64,000 bases of DNA from Siminovitchia thermophila (GTDB lineage: Bacteria; Bacillota; Bacilli; Bacillales; Bacillaceae_C). Below are positions 54,755 to 63,447 of the stretch, piece after piece (position 1 is the first letter of the stretch; each line of letters opens with the position of its first letter). Position numbers and translations under genes: made by a program. A model generated the notes under the pieces. The model was not told the DNA's origin. It saw only the letters and a program-made list of their open reading frames with translations, and did not search any database. Where the stretch lies: assembly GCF_016909185.1 (NCBI RefSeq), contig NZ_JAFBFH010000005.1, positions 62,001 to 126,000 of the forward strand, read 5' to 3'.

Positions 54755-56091
54755 AAAACAATGCTGTCTGTCATCCAGAACATCAATACGTTTCTCTGCT
54801 CCATGAACTGACTTATGAGGCGGCTAATATGTGTGTTCAGTGTGGTTATTGCCTTCCAGCCTGCCCTACGTATGAATCGATGGGGAAGGAATCCCAATCG
54901 CCGAGAGGGAGAATCAATCTAGTGAAAATGGCGGCAGAAGGCAAAATTGATTTGCAAAAAGACCTTGCCGAACCGATTGATCTTTGTCTTGGCTGTCGCG
55001 CCTGTGAAGTTGCCTGCCCGGTAAGCGTCCCTTACGGTGAAATCTATGAAGCGGCCAGGAGCGTCATTGCCCAGCAGCAAAAAGAGGAGGAGAACAAGTC
55101 TTCTGTTGGCGTAAAGATTCGCGACAAAGTGCTGAACAATGTTTTTCCTCACCGCAAACGGCTTCGTCTGATCGGAAACGCCACATGGCTTTATCAAAAA
55201 ACAGGCGCCAACAAGTTGGCCCGTAAGCTGAAGCTCGTGCATAAAGTATCCGAGTCGATGGGGCAGTTTGAAAAAATCCTGCCGAATGTGGAATCTCCAT
55301 TGAAGCGGTATAAATATGGTGAAATCTATCCGGCCGACGGCGAGAAAAAAGCGACTGTCGCTTTTTTTACAGGATGTGTCATGGATGCCATGATGTCAAA
55401 CATAAACCGGATGACCATTGAATTGCTCCAGAAAGTGGGGTGTAAGGTGTTTATCCCCAAAGCACAAAGCTGTTGCGGTGCATTGCATGCCCACCAGGGA
55501 ATGATACAGGAAGCAAAAGAATTGGCAAAAGCCAATATCGAGGCTTTCGAATCGTCCGGAGCGGCCTATTTTATCAACAATGCCGGTGGTTGCGGCGCGA
55601 TGCTTTGTGAATATGATAAGCATTTAAAAGGAGAGCCAGAATGGGAAGAGCGTGCCCGGCGGTTTACTGAAAAGTCCCGCGATATAACAGAAATGCTCGT
55701 GGAGTATGGCCCGCTTCCTTATAAAAAAGAGGAATGGGACGGGATCATTACGTATCAGGATTCCTGTCATTTGCGAAACGTCCAGGGTGTATCCATCCAA
55801 CCGAGGGAGCTGTTACGCTCGGTTCCGGGGGCCGAGTTTGTGGAAATGAAAGGGAGCGACCGTTGCTGTGCTTCCGGCGGAATCTATAATTTGATCCACT
55901 TTGATGAATCGATGAAAATCCTTGATGATAAAATGGAAAACGTTAAAGCAACCAAAGCCAAAACGATCGTGACGACCAACCCGGGCTGCCTGTTGCAAAT
56001 GAAGCTGGGGGTGGAAAGAAGCGGACTTGAGAATGCCCGGGCTTTGCATATTGTGGAGGTGCTCGCGGAAGCTTGCGGGATTGAATCATAA
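54751..56091 (+). CDS. glcF: glycolate oxidase-like iron-sulfur subunit
   Basis: A 446-residue protein with two [4Fe-4S] motifs (CVQCGYCLPACP near 28 and CLGCRACEVACP near 80). Two CCG-type cysteine-rich domains follow (SCCGALHAHQG, later RCCASGG). It carries electrons from the FAD subunit to the quinone pool. It starts at GTG 54751 inside the glcD stop. No glcE homologue is present, so this would be a two-subunit form. Confidence 0.9.
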   Translation: MKNNAVCHPEHQYVSLLHELTYEAANMCVQCGYCLPACPTYESMGKESQSPRGRINLVKMAAEGKIDLQKDLAEPIDLCLGCRACEVACPVSVPYGEIYEAARSVIAQQQKEEENKSSVGVKIRDKVLNNVFPHRKRLRLIGNATWLYQKTGANKLARKLKLVHKVSESMGQFEKILPNVESPLKRYKYGEIYPADGEKKATVAFFTGCVMDAMMSNINRMTIELLQKVGCKVFIPKAQSCCGALHAHQGMIQEAKELAKANIEAFESSGAAYFINNAGGCGAMLCEYDKHLKGEPEWEERARRFTEKSRDITEMLVEYGPLPYKKEEWDGIITYQDSCHLRNVQGVSIQPRELLRSVPGAEFVEMKGSDRCCASGGIYNLIHFDESMKILDDKMENVKATKAKTIVTTNPGCLLQMKLGVERSGLENARALHIVEVLAEACGIES

Positions 56092-56117
56092 AAGAGCGCA
56101 TGGCGGCTCAGGCGCTC

Positions 56118-56269
56118 TTTTATCCGGCATGTAAGGTGCCGCGTAAGCCTCCCACATCGAAATCTTGAGTGAATATAAAAGGTCTAAGTGTGAGAAAACG
56201 GCACCTAAATGCCCGATTGGTTCAACTAACATTCAGTAGGAGCCCTACTGAATGAAGTTTCACTTTATC
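56118..56269. repeat. 150-bp interspersed repeat, copy 2
   Basis: This matches 23161-23310 along its whole length, with the same two inverted-repeat pairs (GGTGCC/GGCACC and the perfect CATTCAGTAGG hairpin). Here it lies between convergent genes, just after glcF, without touching a reading frame. It may act as a terminator in both directions. Confidence 0.88.
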
Positions 56270-56308
56270 CCGTAAATATACTTCAATAGTCATCTTGCCG
56301 TCTTCCTG

Positions 56309-57790
56309 CTATCCATTCAGTGCGCTGCCAACAGCAATTTCGTCTTTCGCTTGTTTATCCGCTTGTTGTTTTTCAGGGAAGAGAAGGCTGAAAATGACAC
56401 CGAAGGCCAAAGCGATAAAAAATGTGGTAAAGCGGGAAGAGATGATCTCCTCAAGAGGCGTGGAGATCCAGACGACCGTTCCCACAAATCCGGAAATAAT
56501 CGTGGCGATCACGCCGGTTCCAGAGTATTTTCTCCAAAAGAAGGTGAGAATGATGGCCGGTGAGAGTGTGCAACCGACTCCTGCCCATGCCCAACTGACA
56601 ATCAAATAAACGAGCGATTTGGAAAAAAGGGCGATCATGAGTCCAAGGAAGCCGGCTCCAAGTATCGTTAGCCTGGATACCAAAACGAGCTTTTTTTCTG
56701 ACAAGTTGATTCCAAGCGCATTTCGGACAATATCTTCGCTGACGGAACTCGTTACCACAAGTAATTGCGAATCTGCTGTCGAAATGATCGCTGCCAAAAT
56801 ACCGGCAAGAAGGATGCCCGCAATCCACTCAGGGAACAAATCAAGAACCATTAAGGGCAAGATCGTTTCCACATCCGCAAAAGCTTGGCCTCTATATAAT
56901 GTCAAAGCGGTAATCCCGATCAAGAAAGCCCCGGTATAGGCAAACACGGTCCATAAAATCGCCACTGCTGTTCCCGTGTTGGCTTCTGATCTGTTTTTTA
57001 ATGCCATAAAACGCGCGCTTAATTGTGGTTGGCCTCCAAGAAATCCGAAGAACCAGGCAAAATTGTTAAATAGTAAAAGACCCAGTGCGAATCCTGTTAA
57101 TCCGCCCGTCCACGAATCCATCGTCGGACCCGCACTTACTAAGGCATCAAGGATGGACAGATTCTCCGCTTTGATTTTAAATAATGCGATAATGGGCAGG
57201 CCGACAAGGGTAAGCAGCATCATCAAGCTTTGAATCATATCGGTCCAGACGACGGCGATGAATCCGCCGAGATAAGAGAGCAGAATGACAATGCTGATAC
57301 TGATCAAAACGCCTGTCACCGGCTTGATGCCAAAGACGGTAAACAATGTTTTCCCCGCGCCGGCGATTTGGGCGCCAAAATAAAACATCATAAAGCTGAT
57401 AATCAGTATGGTACATATCCACAGAATGATTTTGGCTTTCGATTCAAACCTTTTGGCCAAGTATCCGGGGAGTGTCATAACTTGATATTTTTCGGCTTCT
57501 CCCATAAACTTTTTCGCCAAAAACAACCAAGAAAAGATGATGCCCGATGCAATGCCTACAGCTACCCAAATGGCAGAAAAACCGGTCATAAACACAAAAC
57601 CCGTATAGCCAAGCAGAAGCCAGGCGGATTCGCCTGTCGCCCTTTCTGAAAAGGCAAGCGTCCAGCCGGGCAGCTTTTTACCGCCAAGAAGAAACTCCGA
57701 ATGTCCCATGTCTTTCCTGCTGAAATAGTATCCCACCGCGACCAATATCAGACAATACAAGGCGAATTCAACAAGTATGACAGTATGCAT
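56309..57790 (-). CDS. PutP-like sodium:proline symporter
   Basis: A 493-residue SSS-family permease with about thirteen helices. Features such as FSERATGESAWLLLGYTGF and FGFLGGQPQLSARFMAL are close to PutP. ATG 57790 is nine bases after AAGGAG; an ATG two codons earlier is too close. It is the last gene of the minus-strand module with an ornithine-cyclodeaminase-type enzyme and an FAD oxidase, so proline, hydroxyproline or a related imino acid is a good substrate guess. Confidence 0.85.
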   Translation of the reverse strand: MHTVILVEFALYCLILVAVGYYFSRKDMGHSEFLLGGKKLPGWTLAFSERATGESAWLLLGYTGFVFMTGFSAIWVAVGIASGIIFSWLFLAKKFMGEAEKYQVMTLPGYLAKRFESKAKIILWICTILIISFMMFYFGAQIAGAGKTLFTVFGIKPVTGVLISISIVILLSYLGGFIAVVWTDMIQSLMMLLTLVGLPIIALFKIKAENLSILDALVSAGPTMDSWTGGLTGFALGLLLFNNFAWFFGFLGGQPQLSARFMALKNRSEANTGTAVAILWTVFAYTGAFLIGITALTLYRGQAFADVETILPLMVLDLFPEWIAGILLAGILAAIISTADSQLLVVTSSVSEDIVRNALGINLSEKKLVLVSRLTILGAGFLGLMIALFSKSLVYLIVSWAWAGVGCTLSPAIILTFFWRKYSGTGVIATIISGFVGTVVWISTPLEEIISSRFTTFFIALAFGVIFSLLFPEKQQADKQAKDEIAVGSALNG

Positions 57791-57817
57791 TGTCATCTAC
57801 TCCTTATTTTTAGTCGA

Positions 57818-58786
57818 TCACAAATATACTTTCTGGCCGATGTTTCGTTGTACCGCGCTTTCGTATATTTTCAGTGCTGCGACAAGATCAAAAAGAGCCA
57901 TGCCAGTCGACTTAAATAAAACGGGCCTTTCATCAGTTCTGTTTATGGCACCCACCTTGTTGACAATAACATTTGAAAAAGGGATGATTTGCCGGGGAGC
58001 CATCCAAGCGTTTTTAAGAGGATCGATCACGTCTCCTGTTTCGTTTTTTGCATCAAGCGTGTCAATATACATACGGGAAGCGCCCTTGAATAGAGCTTCG
58101 GGAAATTCCCTCATGTCCACCCGAAAGGAGCCGATTCCAATGATGAGCTTTCCCGAATATATGTGCTGGTTATTTGGTAAAACCGGCTGTTTTGAAGTTG
58201 TTGCGGTAATCACGATGTCGGATTGTTTCACGAGTTTTTCTAGAGAGTCTTCCGCTGTGATGTCGATATCGGGAGCGATTTTCAGTTTCAGCTTTTCAAT
58301 AAAAGCTTCTGTTTTTGGGCGTGAACGGTTCCATAAAACGATCTTATTAAAATCCCGTTCTTTACATGCCGCAGTTAACTGATGTAACCCTTGAGCGCCT
58401 AATCCAACGAGACCGATGATTTTCGCATCCCGTTTGGCCAAGTGTCTTACAGCCAAGCCGCCGAGTGACCCGGTTCGCATATTTGTCAACGTTGTGCCAT
58501 TTAAAATAGCTTTCACTTGACCACTCTTGCCACAAAGCAGGATCATCAGTCCCTGAGTGACAGGAGTTTCTATATTATCAGGGAAAACGCTTACAATTTT
58601 GGTGCCGATTGACTCAGCCGCTATACACGGCATGAGCAGAAAGGTATTTTCTCCTGTCGATAATTGCATTCTTTGTCCCATGACGAATTGTTTTTGATGG
58701 TAAAGTTTGTAGGCATGTTCCAAAGAATCCGTTATTTGAGTGATATGAATCGCCTTTTGGATGTCTTTTTCACCCAATAACAACAA
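57818..58786 (-). CDS. ornithine cyclodeaminase/mu-crystallin family enzyme
   Basis: A 322-residue NAD(P)-binding enzyme starting at TTG 58786 behind AAGGAGG. The dinucleotide motif GLVGLGAQGLHQL is near residue 123, and the substrate arm has LMPCIAAESIGTKIVSVFPDN. Members include ornithine cyclodeaminase, alanine dehydrogenase, and delta-1-pyrroline-2-carboxylate or ketimine reductases. Next to an FAD amine oxidase and PutP-like carrier, a role as a pyrroline-2-carboxylate reductase (oxidase product to L-proline) is attractive but inferred. Confidence 0.87.
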   Translation of the reverse strand: MLLLGEKDIQKAIHITQITDSLEHAYKLYHQKQFVMGQRMQLSTGENTFLLMPCIAAESIGTKIVSVFPDNIETPVTQGLMILLCGKSGQVKAILNGTTLTNMRTGSLGGLAVRHLAKRDAKIIGLVGLGAQGLHQLTAACKERDFNKIVLWNRSRPKTEAFIEKLKLKIAPDIDITAEDSLEKLVKQSDIVITATTSKQPVLPNNQHIYSGKLIIGIGSFRVDMREFPEALFKGASRMYIDTLDAKNETGDVIDPLKNAWMAPRQIIPFSNVIVNKVGAINRTDERPVLFKSTGMALFDLVAALKIYESAVQRNIGQKVYL

Positions 58787-58812
58787 GGTTTGTCGCCTCC
58801 TTTTATATCGCG

Positions 58813-59970
58813 TTATACAATGGCATGTTCCAGCACTAGATCATTTTCTGCAAACCGTTCAAATCGTAAAGGCGTCAAGTCAATCGTTTCATATGCTCCT
58901 TTGCATATGAGTTCTGCCAAGCCTAGTCCAACCCCCGGAGCCTGCTGCATCCCGTGTCCGCTAAAGCCGAGTGCCATGTAATAGCCGCGCATTTCCGGAT
59001 GGGAGCCGATAATGGCATTTTGGTCTTTCAGATTATAATCGTACAGTCCCGCCCAGCCTGATTCGAGTTTCAGGCTTTCAAAGTTGGTGATTCGGTGGGC
59101 AAGAATTGGCCATAGCTCCTCGAAATGGGAGCGCTTCCAATCGAAATCATATCCAGGCTTTACATGATCGGAAAATCCGGTAATGATCCGGTCGCCTTCG
59201 TGGCGAAAATATACTCCCGTTGGATCGACTGTAAGTGGAAGCGGGTTTTTCAACGGTACGGCAGGATCGAACAAAAAGATCTGTCTCTTTAAAGCTACTA
59301 TTGGGAGAGGAAGACCCATTTTTTCACTAAGCTCGGCACCCCAGGCACCCGCACAGTTCATCACGACTTTCGCTTCCTCTACCCTGCCGCTTTTTGTTTT
59401 GACCCCTGTCACCTGGCCGCGGTCATGGAGGATCATGTCGACTTCTTCGGAAACATATTCAACATCCTTTTTCCGGGCCTCATATTTATATGCTTGCATC
59501 ACGGAATAGGGATCCAGATACCCGTCCTCCGGACAAAACAATCCGCCGGCCAAATCAGTTGGATTCAACTCCGGAATAATAGCGAGCAGCTCTGCCGGCT
59601 CTAAAAATCTGGATGGCACGCCGAGCTCGTTTTGCAGCTTTTGTTGTTTCTCCATCGCCGACAGCATATCATCTGTGGCGAGGAATAAATATCCACGCTG
59701 TTTGAAATCGATCTCTGCGGGATCGCCGTTTATTTTCATTGTTTGAGAGAACTGTTTATACTGCTGAAGGCTGTAGCGGCTGAGCGTTATGTTGATGGCT
59801 GTTGTGAAAAGCTGCCTGATGCCTCCGGCACTTCGGGGAGTCGAAGCGTATTCATAGGCGGGATCTTTTTCAAAAACGATTATTTGTCCTTCATAGCCGC
59901 ATTTCCGCAAATGGTATGCGGTACTCGATCCCATAACTCCTCCTCCGACAATAATGATGCGATGTTTCAA
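58813..59970 (-). CDS. FAD-dependent amine/D-amino-acid oxidase (DAO family)
   Basis: A 385-residue flavoprotein starting at TTG 59970 with GAGAGGAGG. The FAD-binding IIIVGGGVMGSSTAYHL is at the N-terminus and the closing flavin motif GFSGHGMQQAPGVG near 347. Size and motifs fit the sarcosine/glycine oxidase and D-proline or hydroxyproline dehydrogenase beta-like group. It is the first gene of the module and diverges from the CdaR-type regulator. The natural substrate cannot be read from sequence. Confidence 0.88.
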   Translation of the reverse strand: MKHRIIIVGGGVMGSSTAYHLRKCGYEGQIIVFEKDPAYEYASTPRSAGGIRQLFTTAINITLSRYSLQQYKQFSQTMKINGDPAEIDFKQRGYLFLATDDMLSAMEKQQKLQNELGVPSRFLEPAELLAIIPELNPTDLAGGLFCPEDGYLDPYSVMQAYKYEARKKDVEYVSEEVDMILHDRGQVTGVKTKSGRVEEAKVVMNCAGAWGAELSEKMGLPLPIVALKRQIFLFDPAVPLKNPLPLTVDPTGVYFRHEGDRIITGFSDHVKPGYDFDWKRSHFEELWPILAHRITNFESLKLESGWAGLYDYNLKDQNAIIGSHPEMRGYYMALGFSGHGMQQAPGVGLGLAELICKGAYETIDLTPLRFERFAENDLVLEHAIV

Positions 59971-60126
59971 TGACTTGCCTCCTCTCTGCTGATTACATGT
60001 CATTATAAAGTAGATACTCATTCAATCAATATAAAATATGCACAACATTTAGAATATAAAAATAGTGGAATTTTGCTATAATTTTTGTACATGGAGAGAA
60101 ACTTTATCTCGTTCGGGGGTTGGAAC

Positions 60127-61326
60127 ATGAAAATTCTTGAGCAAATTGCACAATCAATCGTGGAACAAACTTCCTCTTTATTAGGGGTATCCATGAGCAT
60201 TACAGATGCAGAAGGGGTGATTGTCGCCTGTGATCGGAAAGAGAGAATTGGGTCGTTGCACCGTGCATCCGCCCAGGTAATCAGAGAAGGGAGAGAAGTT
60301 GTTTTTACAAAAAACAAAGCCAAGATTCTTGAAAATGTACTGCCCGGTATTGCTACGCCTATCCGTTTGCACAATCAAATCATTGGCGTACTCGGAATTA
60401 TCGGAGAACCATCAGAAGTGGAAAAGTTTGTCAACATCGTTCGCAACCATGTAGAAATGATACTTCATGAGAACTTTCGAACCGAGTCACTGCTCCTTCA
60501 AATGAAAACAACTGAACTGTTCGTACAGCACTTGATTCATTTTAATGAATGGGAGAATAATGGCGAGCTGGAAAACTATTGCGAAATGCTCGGTTATCGG
60601 TTTCATCTACCCAGAGTTTGTCTGATCCTCCACCTGCCTTCGCTGGCACAAATAAAGGCAGAAGCAAAACCTGTTGCTTTTTCCCAAATAGAACTTAAAA
60701 ACGTTATTTGTCATCTATTCCAAGCCACCATGAGTGATATTGTGTGTCCGATTGGCCAAGACAAGTGGATTGTTCTCAAACAAATCGAAGAGCAAAAAAT
60801 GGGAACGTTAGCGGAGTTATGCGAACGTTCTGCTAGAAAGTTGACTTTGTTTCTGGAGCGGCATCATCTTCATTGCAAGGTTTCCATTTCATACGGCAAA
60901 TGCTACAAGGGGCTTGAAGGAGCCTCCAAATCGTATCGACAGGCTCACAAAGCGCTCATCATTGGTTTGGAGAAAAACAAGAACAATGCAGTCTATTCGT
61001 TTGACAGTTGGGCAATTCTTCCCGACATCTTCTTGGAGGAAATGGACTTTTCCTTTTTAGACCTTTTCGCTGATGACATACAAAAAATATGGGCGCATCC
61101 CGAAGCGGAAATGCTGGTCAAGACGTTTCTTTCTTACTGTGAAAATAATATGAATGTTAGCCGGACTGCGAGGTTTCTATATGTGCACCGCAATACGCTC
61201 ATTTATAGACTGAATAAAATCAACCAATTATTCAAAATTGACGTCCAGTCCTTTGAACAATGCCAAGTCTTGTACATCGTATTAAAAAAAAGTATAGAAA
61301 ACAGAGCTTTGCAAAGGAAGGGGTGA
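60127..61326 (+). CDS. CdaR/PucR-type regulator
   Basis: A 399-residue regulator with an N-terminal diacid-recognition-type sensor (about 1-135), a GGDEF-like middle and a C-terminal HTH_30 (NVSRTARFLYVHRNTLIYRLNKI). ATG 60127 follows GGGGG; a 14-codon upstream extension lacks a site. It is divergent from the FAD oxidase, with about 150 bp between starts, and should control that module. CdaR-type sensors bind small carboxylic acids such as glycerate. Confidence 0.88.
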   Translation: MKILEQIAQSIVEQTSSLLGVSMSITDAEGVIVACDRKERIGSLHRASAQVIREGREVVFTKNKAKILENVLPGIATPIRLHNQIIGVLGIIGEPSEVEKFVNIVRNHVEMILHENFRTESLLLQMKTTELFVQHLIHFNEWENNGELENYCEMLGYRFHLPRVCLILHLPSLAQIKAEAKPVAFSQIELKNVICHLFQATMSDIVCPIGQDKWIVLKQIEEQKMGTLAELCERSARKLTLFLERHHLHCKVSISYGKCYKGLEGASKSYRQAHKALIIGLEKNKNNAVYSFDSWAILPDIFLEEMDFSFLDLFADDIQKIWAHPEAEMLVKTFLSYCENNMNVSRTARFLYVHRNTLIYRLNKINQLFKIDVQSFEQCQVLYIVLKKSIENRALQRKG

Positions 61327-61632
61327 AATTTTTACGAAAACAATATACCCAATGGCAATAAAGATACCATTCCCGCGCTCGGCGAGAATGACAGTGAAAG
61401 ATGGATAATTGAGCAAAACAGCGATGATCATTCTTTCGTTCCCAAACCGCTACAGGGAGATGACTGGATTTACAAGAACGCTTTAACGAGTGGGCATACG
61501 CCAACGGATGAAGTGAAAATTCCCGTCATGTTTGTTTTTTCTAAAAAAGGGTATTGGTTAAACATTACACTGGAGAAAAAGATGAACAGGGGGAGTAAGA
61601 AACGTGAGTATGACATCTTCCATACCCGATAA
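61327..61632 (+). pseudogene. start-less open frame, possible gene remnant
   Basis: A 101-codon open frame with protein-like composition (DDWIYKNALTSGHTPTDEVK, then VMFVFSKKGYWLNITLEKK) runs from just after the regulator stop to a TAA at 61630-61632. It has no ATG, GTG or TTG near its beginning and overlaps the next gene. It may be the tail of a decayed gene. No family was recognised. Confidence 0.35.
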
Positions 61633-62068
61633 TACACCTGATTTGAAGGCTGGTTCAAACTTACAAATAAAGTCTTTTGTGAAAGGAGACCCGTCACCAT
61701 TTCATAACATCGATTATAATAAGACAGGTGTTTACGAATTGACTGATTACACTTTTAGAACACCTTTGGAAAAAATGGATGTTTTCAATGAACTGCTTAC
61801 GATTCCGTATCCGTGTGAGATCTGGATATTGCCTGTTACAGAGCCAACTACCGCTTTGTTAAAAGAATTACCCAAAAACAAAACCTACGAAAAAACTGCT
61901 TCGTTATTCACACTGTTATTGTCCGTTAAACAAACGATGGAAAGGGACCGGACCTTTTTGGTGGCACAACATCAGACAGCTGGCGAAATCATAAAAATTC
62001 TTGAAAAGCTGGGCTTTACCGTTACAGAAAAAAGCCCTGAACAATTAACATCCATACAGTTGGCATAA
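61604..62068 (+). CDS. protein of unknown function
   Basis: A 154-residue soluble protein starting at GTG 61604 with GGGGGAG upstream. It has a disordered polar N-terminus and then a mixed alpha/beta part with a proline-rich stretch (PYPCEIWILPVTEPTTALL). No signal peptide or recognised domain was seen. Partial overlap with the start-less frame upstream is odd. Confidence 0.6.
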   Translation: MSMTSSIPDNTPDLKAGSNLQIKSFVKGDPSPFHNIDYNKTGVYELTDYTFRTPLEKMDVFNELLTIPYPCEIWILPVTEPTTALLKELPKNKTYEKTASLFTLLLSVKQTMERDRTFLVAQHQTAGEIIKILEKLGFTVTEKSPEQLTSIQLA

Positions 62069-62070
62069 AA

Positions 62071-62180
62071 GGCAGGGCCACAAGTGGAAAGCGGATGGAT
62101 ATTCGCGCAAATCGTGACAATAAAATCGCGTGAAATCAAGGTTTGTACATTTGATTTCAGGCGGTTTGTTTTTTGTTATA
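62071..62180. mobile_element. MITE-like element, second family, diverged copy 3
   Basis: GTGGAAAGCGGATGGATATTC, then GTGACAATAAAATCGCGTGAAATCAAGGTTT, align with the interior of 42231-42417, and GCGGTTTGTTTT corresponds to the right part. Ends are decayed, and this is the oldest of the three copies. Confidence 0.6.
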
Positions 62181-62455
62181 AAAGACGGACAGTGATCAGT
62201 GGATGGCGTTTCTGCTTGCAATTATTCATTTTTAAGAATAATCTGATACAAAAGACAAACTGGAAAATGATCTAGTTTTTTGAATACATACATGATCTTC
62301 GGCAATTTATAAAAACGAAAATGTAAAATAGGGAAATAGTACGATAGGTATTGTTGGGAGACCTTTTTTGGAGGGGAATGGGATAGATGCGGTGCGGCCC
62401 CAATTTGTTTGTATCATATTTAAATATACATTGAATTTGAGCGGGGGGAATGGAT

Positions 62456-63367
62456 ATGCATGTTGCGATTGCGGGCGGAAGTGGTTTTCTTGGTAAAGTG
62501 TTGCAAAAGCAGCTTTTGAACAATGGCTTTCGCGTGACTATTTTATCAAGAGATCCTGACAAGGTCGAAAAATCAGAAGGTCTTGCGGCTGTCAAATGGC
62601 TAGTTGATGGAGCACGGCCTGAAGAAGAACTGATAAATGTGGATGCTTTCGTCAATCTGGCAGGAGAAACGATTAATGGAATCAGATGGACAAGCAAAAA
62701 GAAGGATAGAATTGTAAGAAGCAGGCGGGCTGCAACGAAAGAACTGATACGCTTGGCGGAAAAAATGGCCCACAAACCGAAAGTGTTGGTCAATGCTTCG
62801 GCTATTGGGTATTATGGCATGTCTGCCACGGAAACATTTACAGAAGCTTCAAGGAGCGAGGCGACCGACTTTTTGGCAACTGTCGTAAAAGATTGGGAAG
62901 AACAAGCCTTGGCGGCGGAAGGACTTGGAATTCGAACCGTGCTTGTCAGATTGGGCCTGATTCTTGGAAAAGAAGGCGCGCTCCCTTTGATGGCACTTCC
63001 TTATAAGTTGGGGGTGGGAGGGACGGTCGGCTCCGGTGAACAATGGGTTTCCTGGATTCATGTGGAGGATGCGGCCCGTTTAATAGCTTTTGTAATCGAG
63101 CATCCTGCTATTTCTGGACCGATAAACGCCACAGCACCCAAGCCGGTTCAAATGAAAGAGTTTGGAAAAACGCTCGGCGCTGTTTTGGGGCGGCCGGATT
63201 GGCTTCCGGTTCCTGAATGGTTCATTCGCGTGTTACTGGGAGAAATGAGCAATATGCTCGTTCGGGGGCAGCGGGTGACTCCCGAAATGGCGATCAAACA
63301 TCAATTTGATTTTTTGTATCCGAATATAGAGATTGCATTAAAAGAAATATTAGATAATAATAGATGA
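62456..63367 (+). CDS. yfhF: SDR-type NAD-dependent epimerase (TIGR01777/YfhF family)
   Basis: A 303-residue Rossmann protein with GGSGFLGK at the N-terminus, NLAGETINGIRWT in the family-specific block, NASAIGYYG containing the catalytic YYG region near 120, and a DUF1731 C-terminus. ATG 62456 is eight bases after GGGGGG; an ATG six bases upstream is too close. The catalytic role of this family is not settled, although it is found in most bacilli. Confidence 0.92.
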   Translation: MHVAIAGGSGFLGKVLQKQLLNNGFRVTILSRDPDKVEKSEGLAAVKWLVDGARPEEELINVDAFVNLAGETINGIRWTSKKKDRIVRSRRAATKELIRLAEKMAHKPKVLVNASAIGYYGMSATETFTEASRSEATDFLATVVKDWEEQALAAEGLGIRTVLVRLGLILGKEGALPLMALPYKLGVGGTVGSGEQWVSWIHVEDAARLIAFVIEHPAISGPINATAPKPVQMKEFGKTLGAVLGRPDWLPVPEWFIRVLLGEMSNMLVRGQRVTPEMAIKHQFDFLYPNIEIALKEILDNNR

Positions 63368-63402
63368 CAAGTTTATCAAAAAATAGATTTTTTATCCAAT
63401 TT

Positions 63403-63430
63403 ATGCTACCATTTATCTATACAGTAGCAT
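63403..63430. promoter_or_regulatory. inverted repeat upstream of the XRE-TPR gene
   Basis: ATGCTAC-N14-GTAGCAT, a perfect 7-bp dyad ending 18 bp before the start codon. It is a plausible operator for autoregulation. Confidence 0.45.
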
Positions 63431-63447
63431 GACTAGAGGATGAAGAT

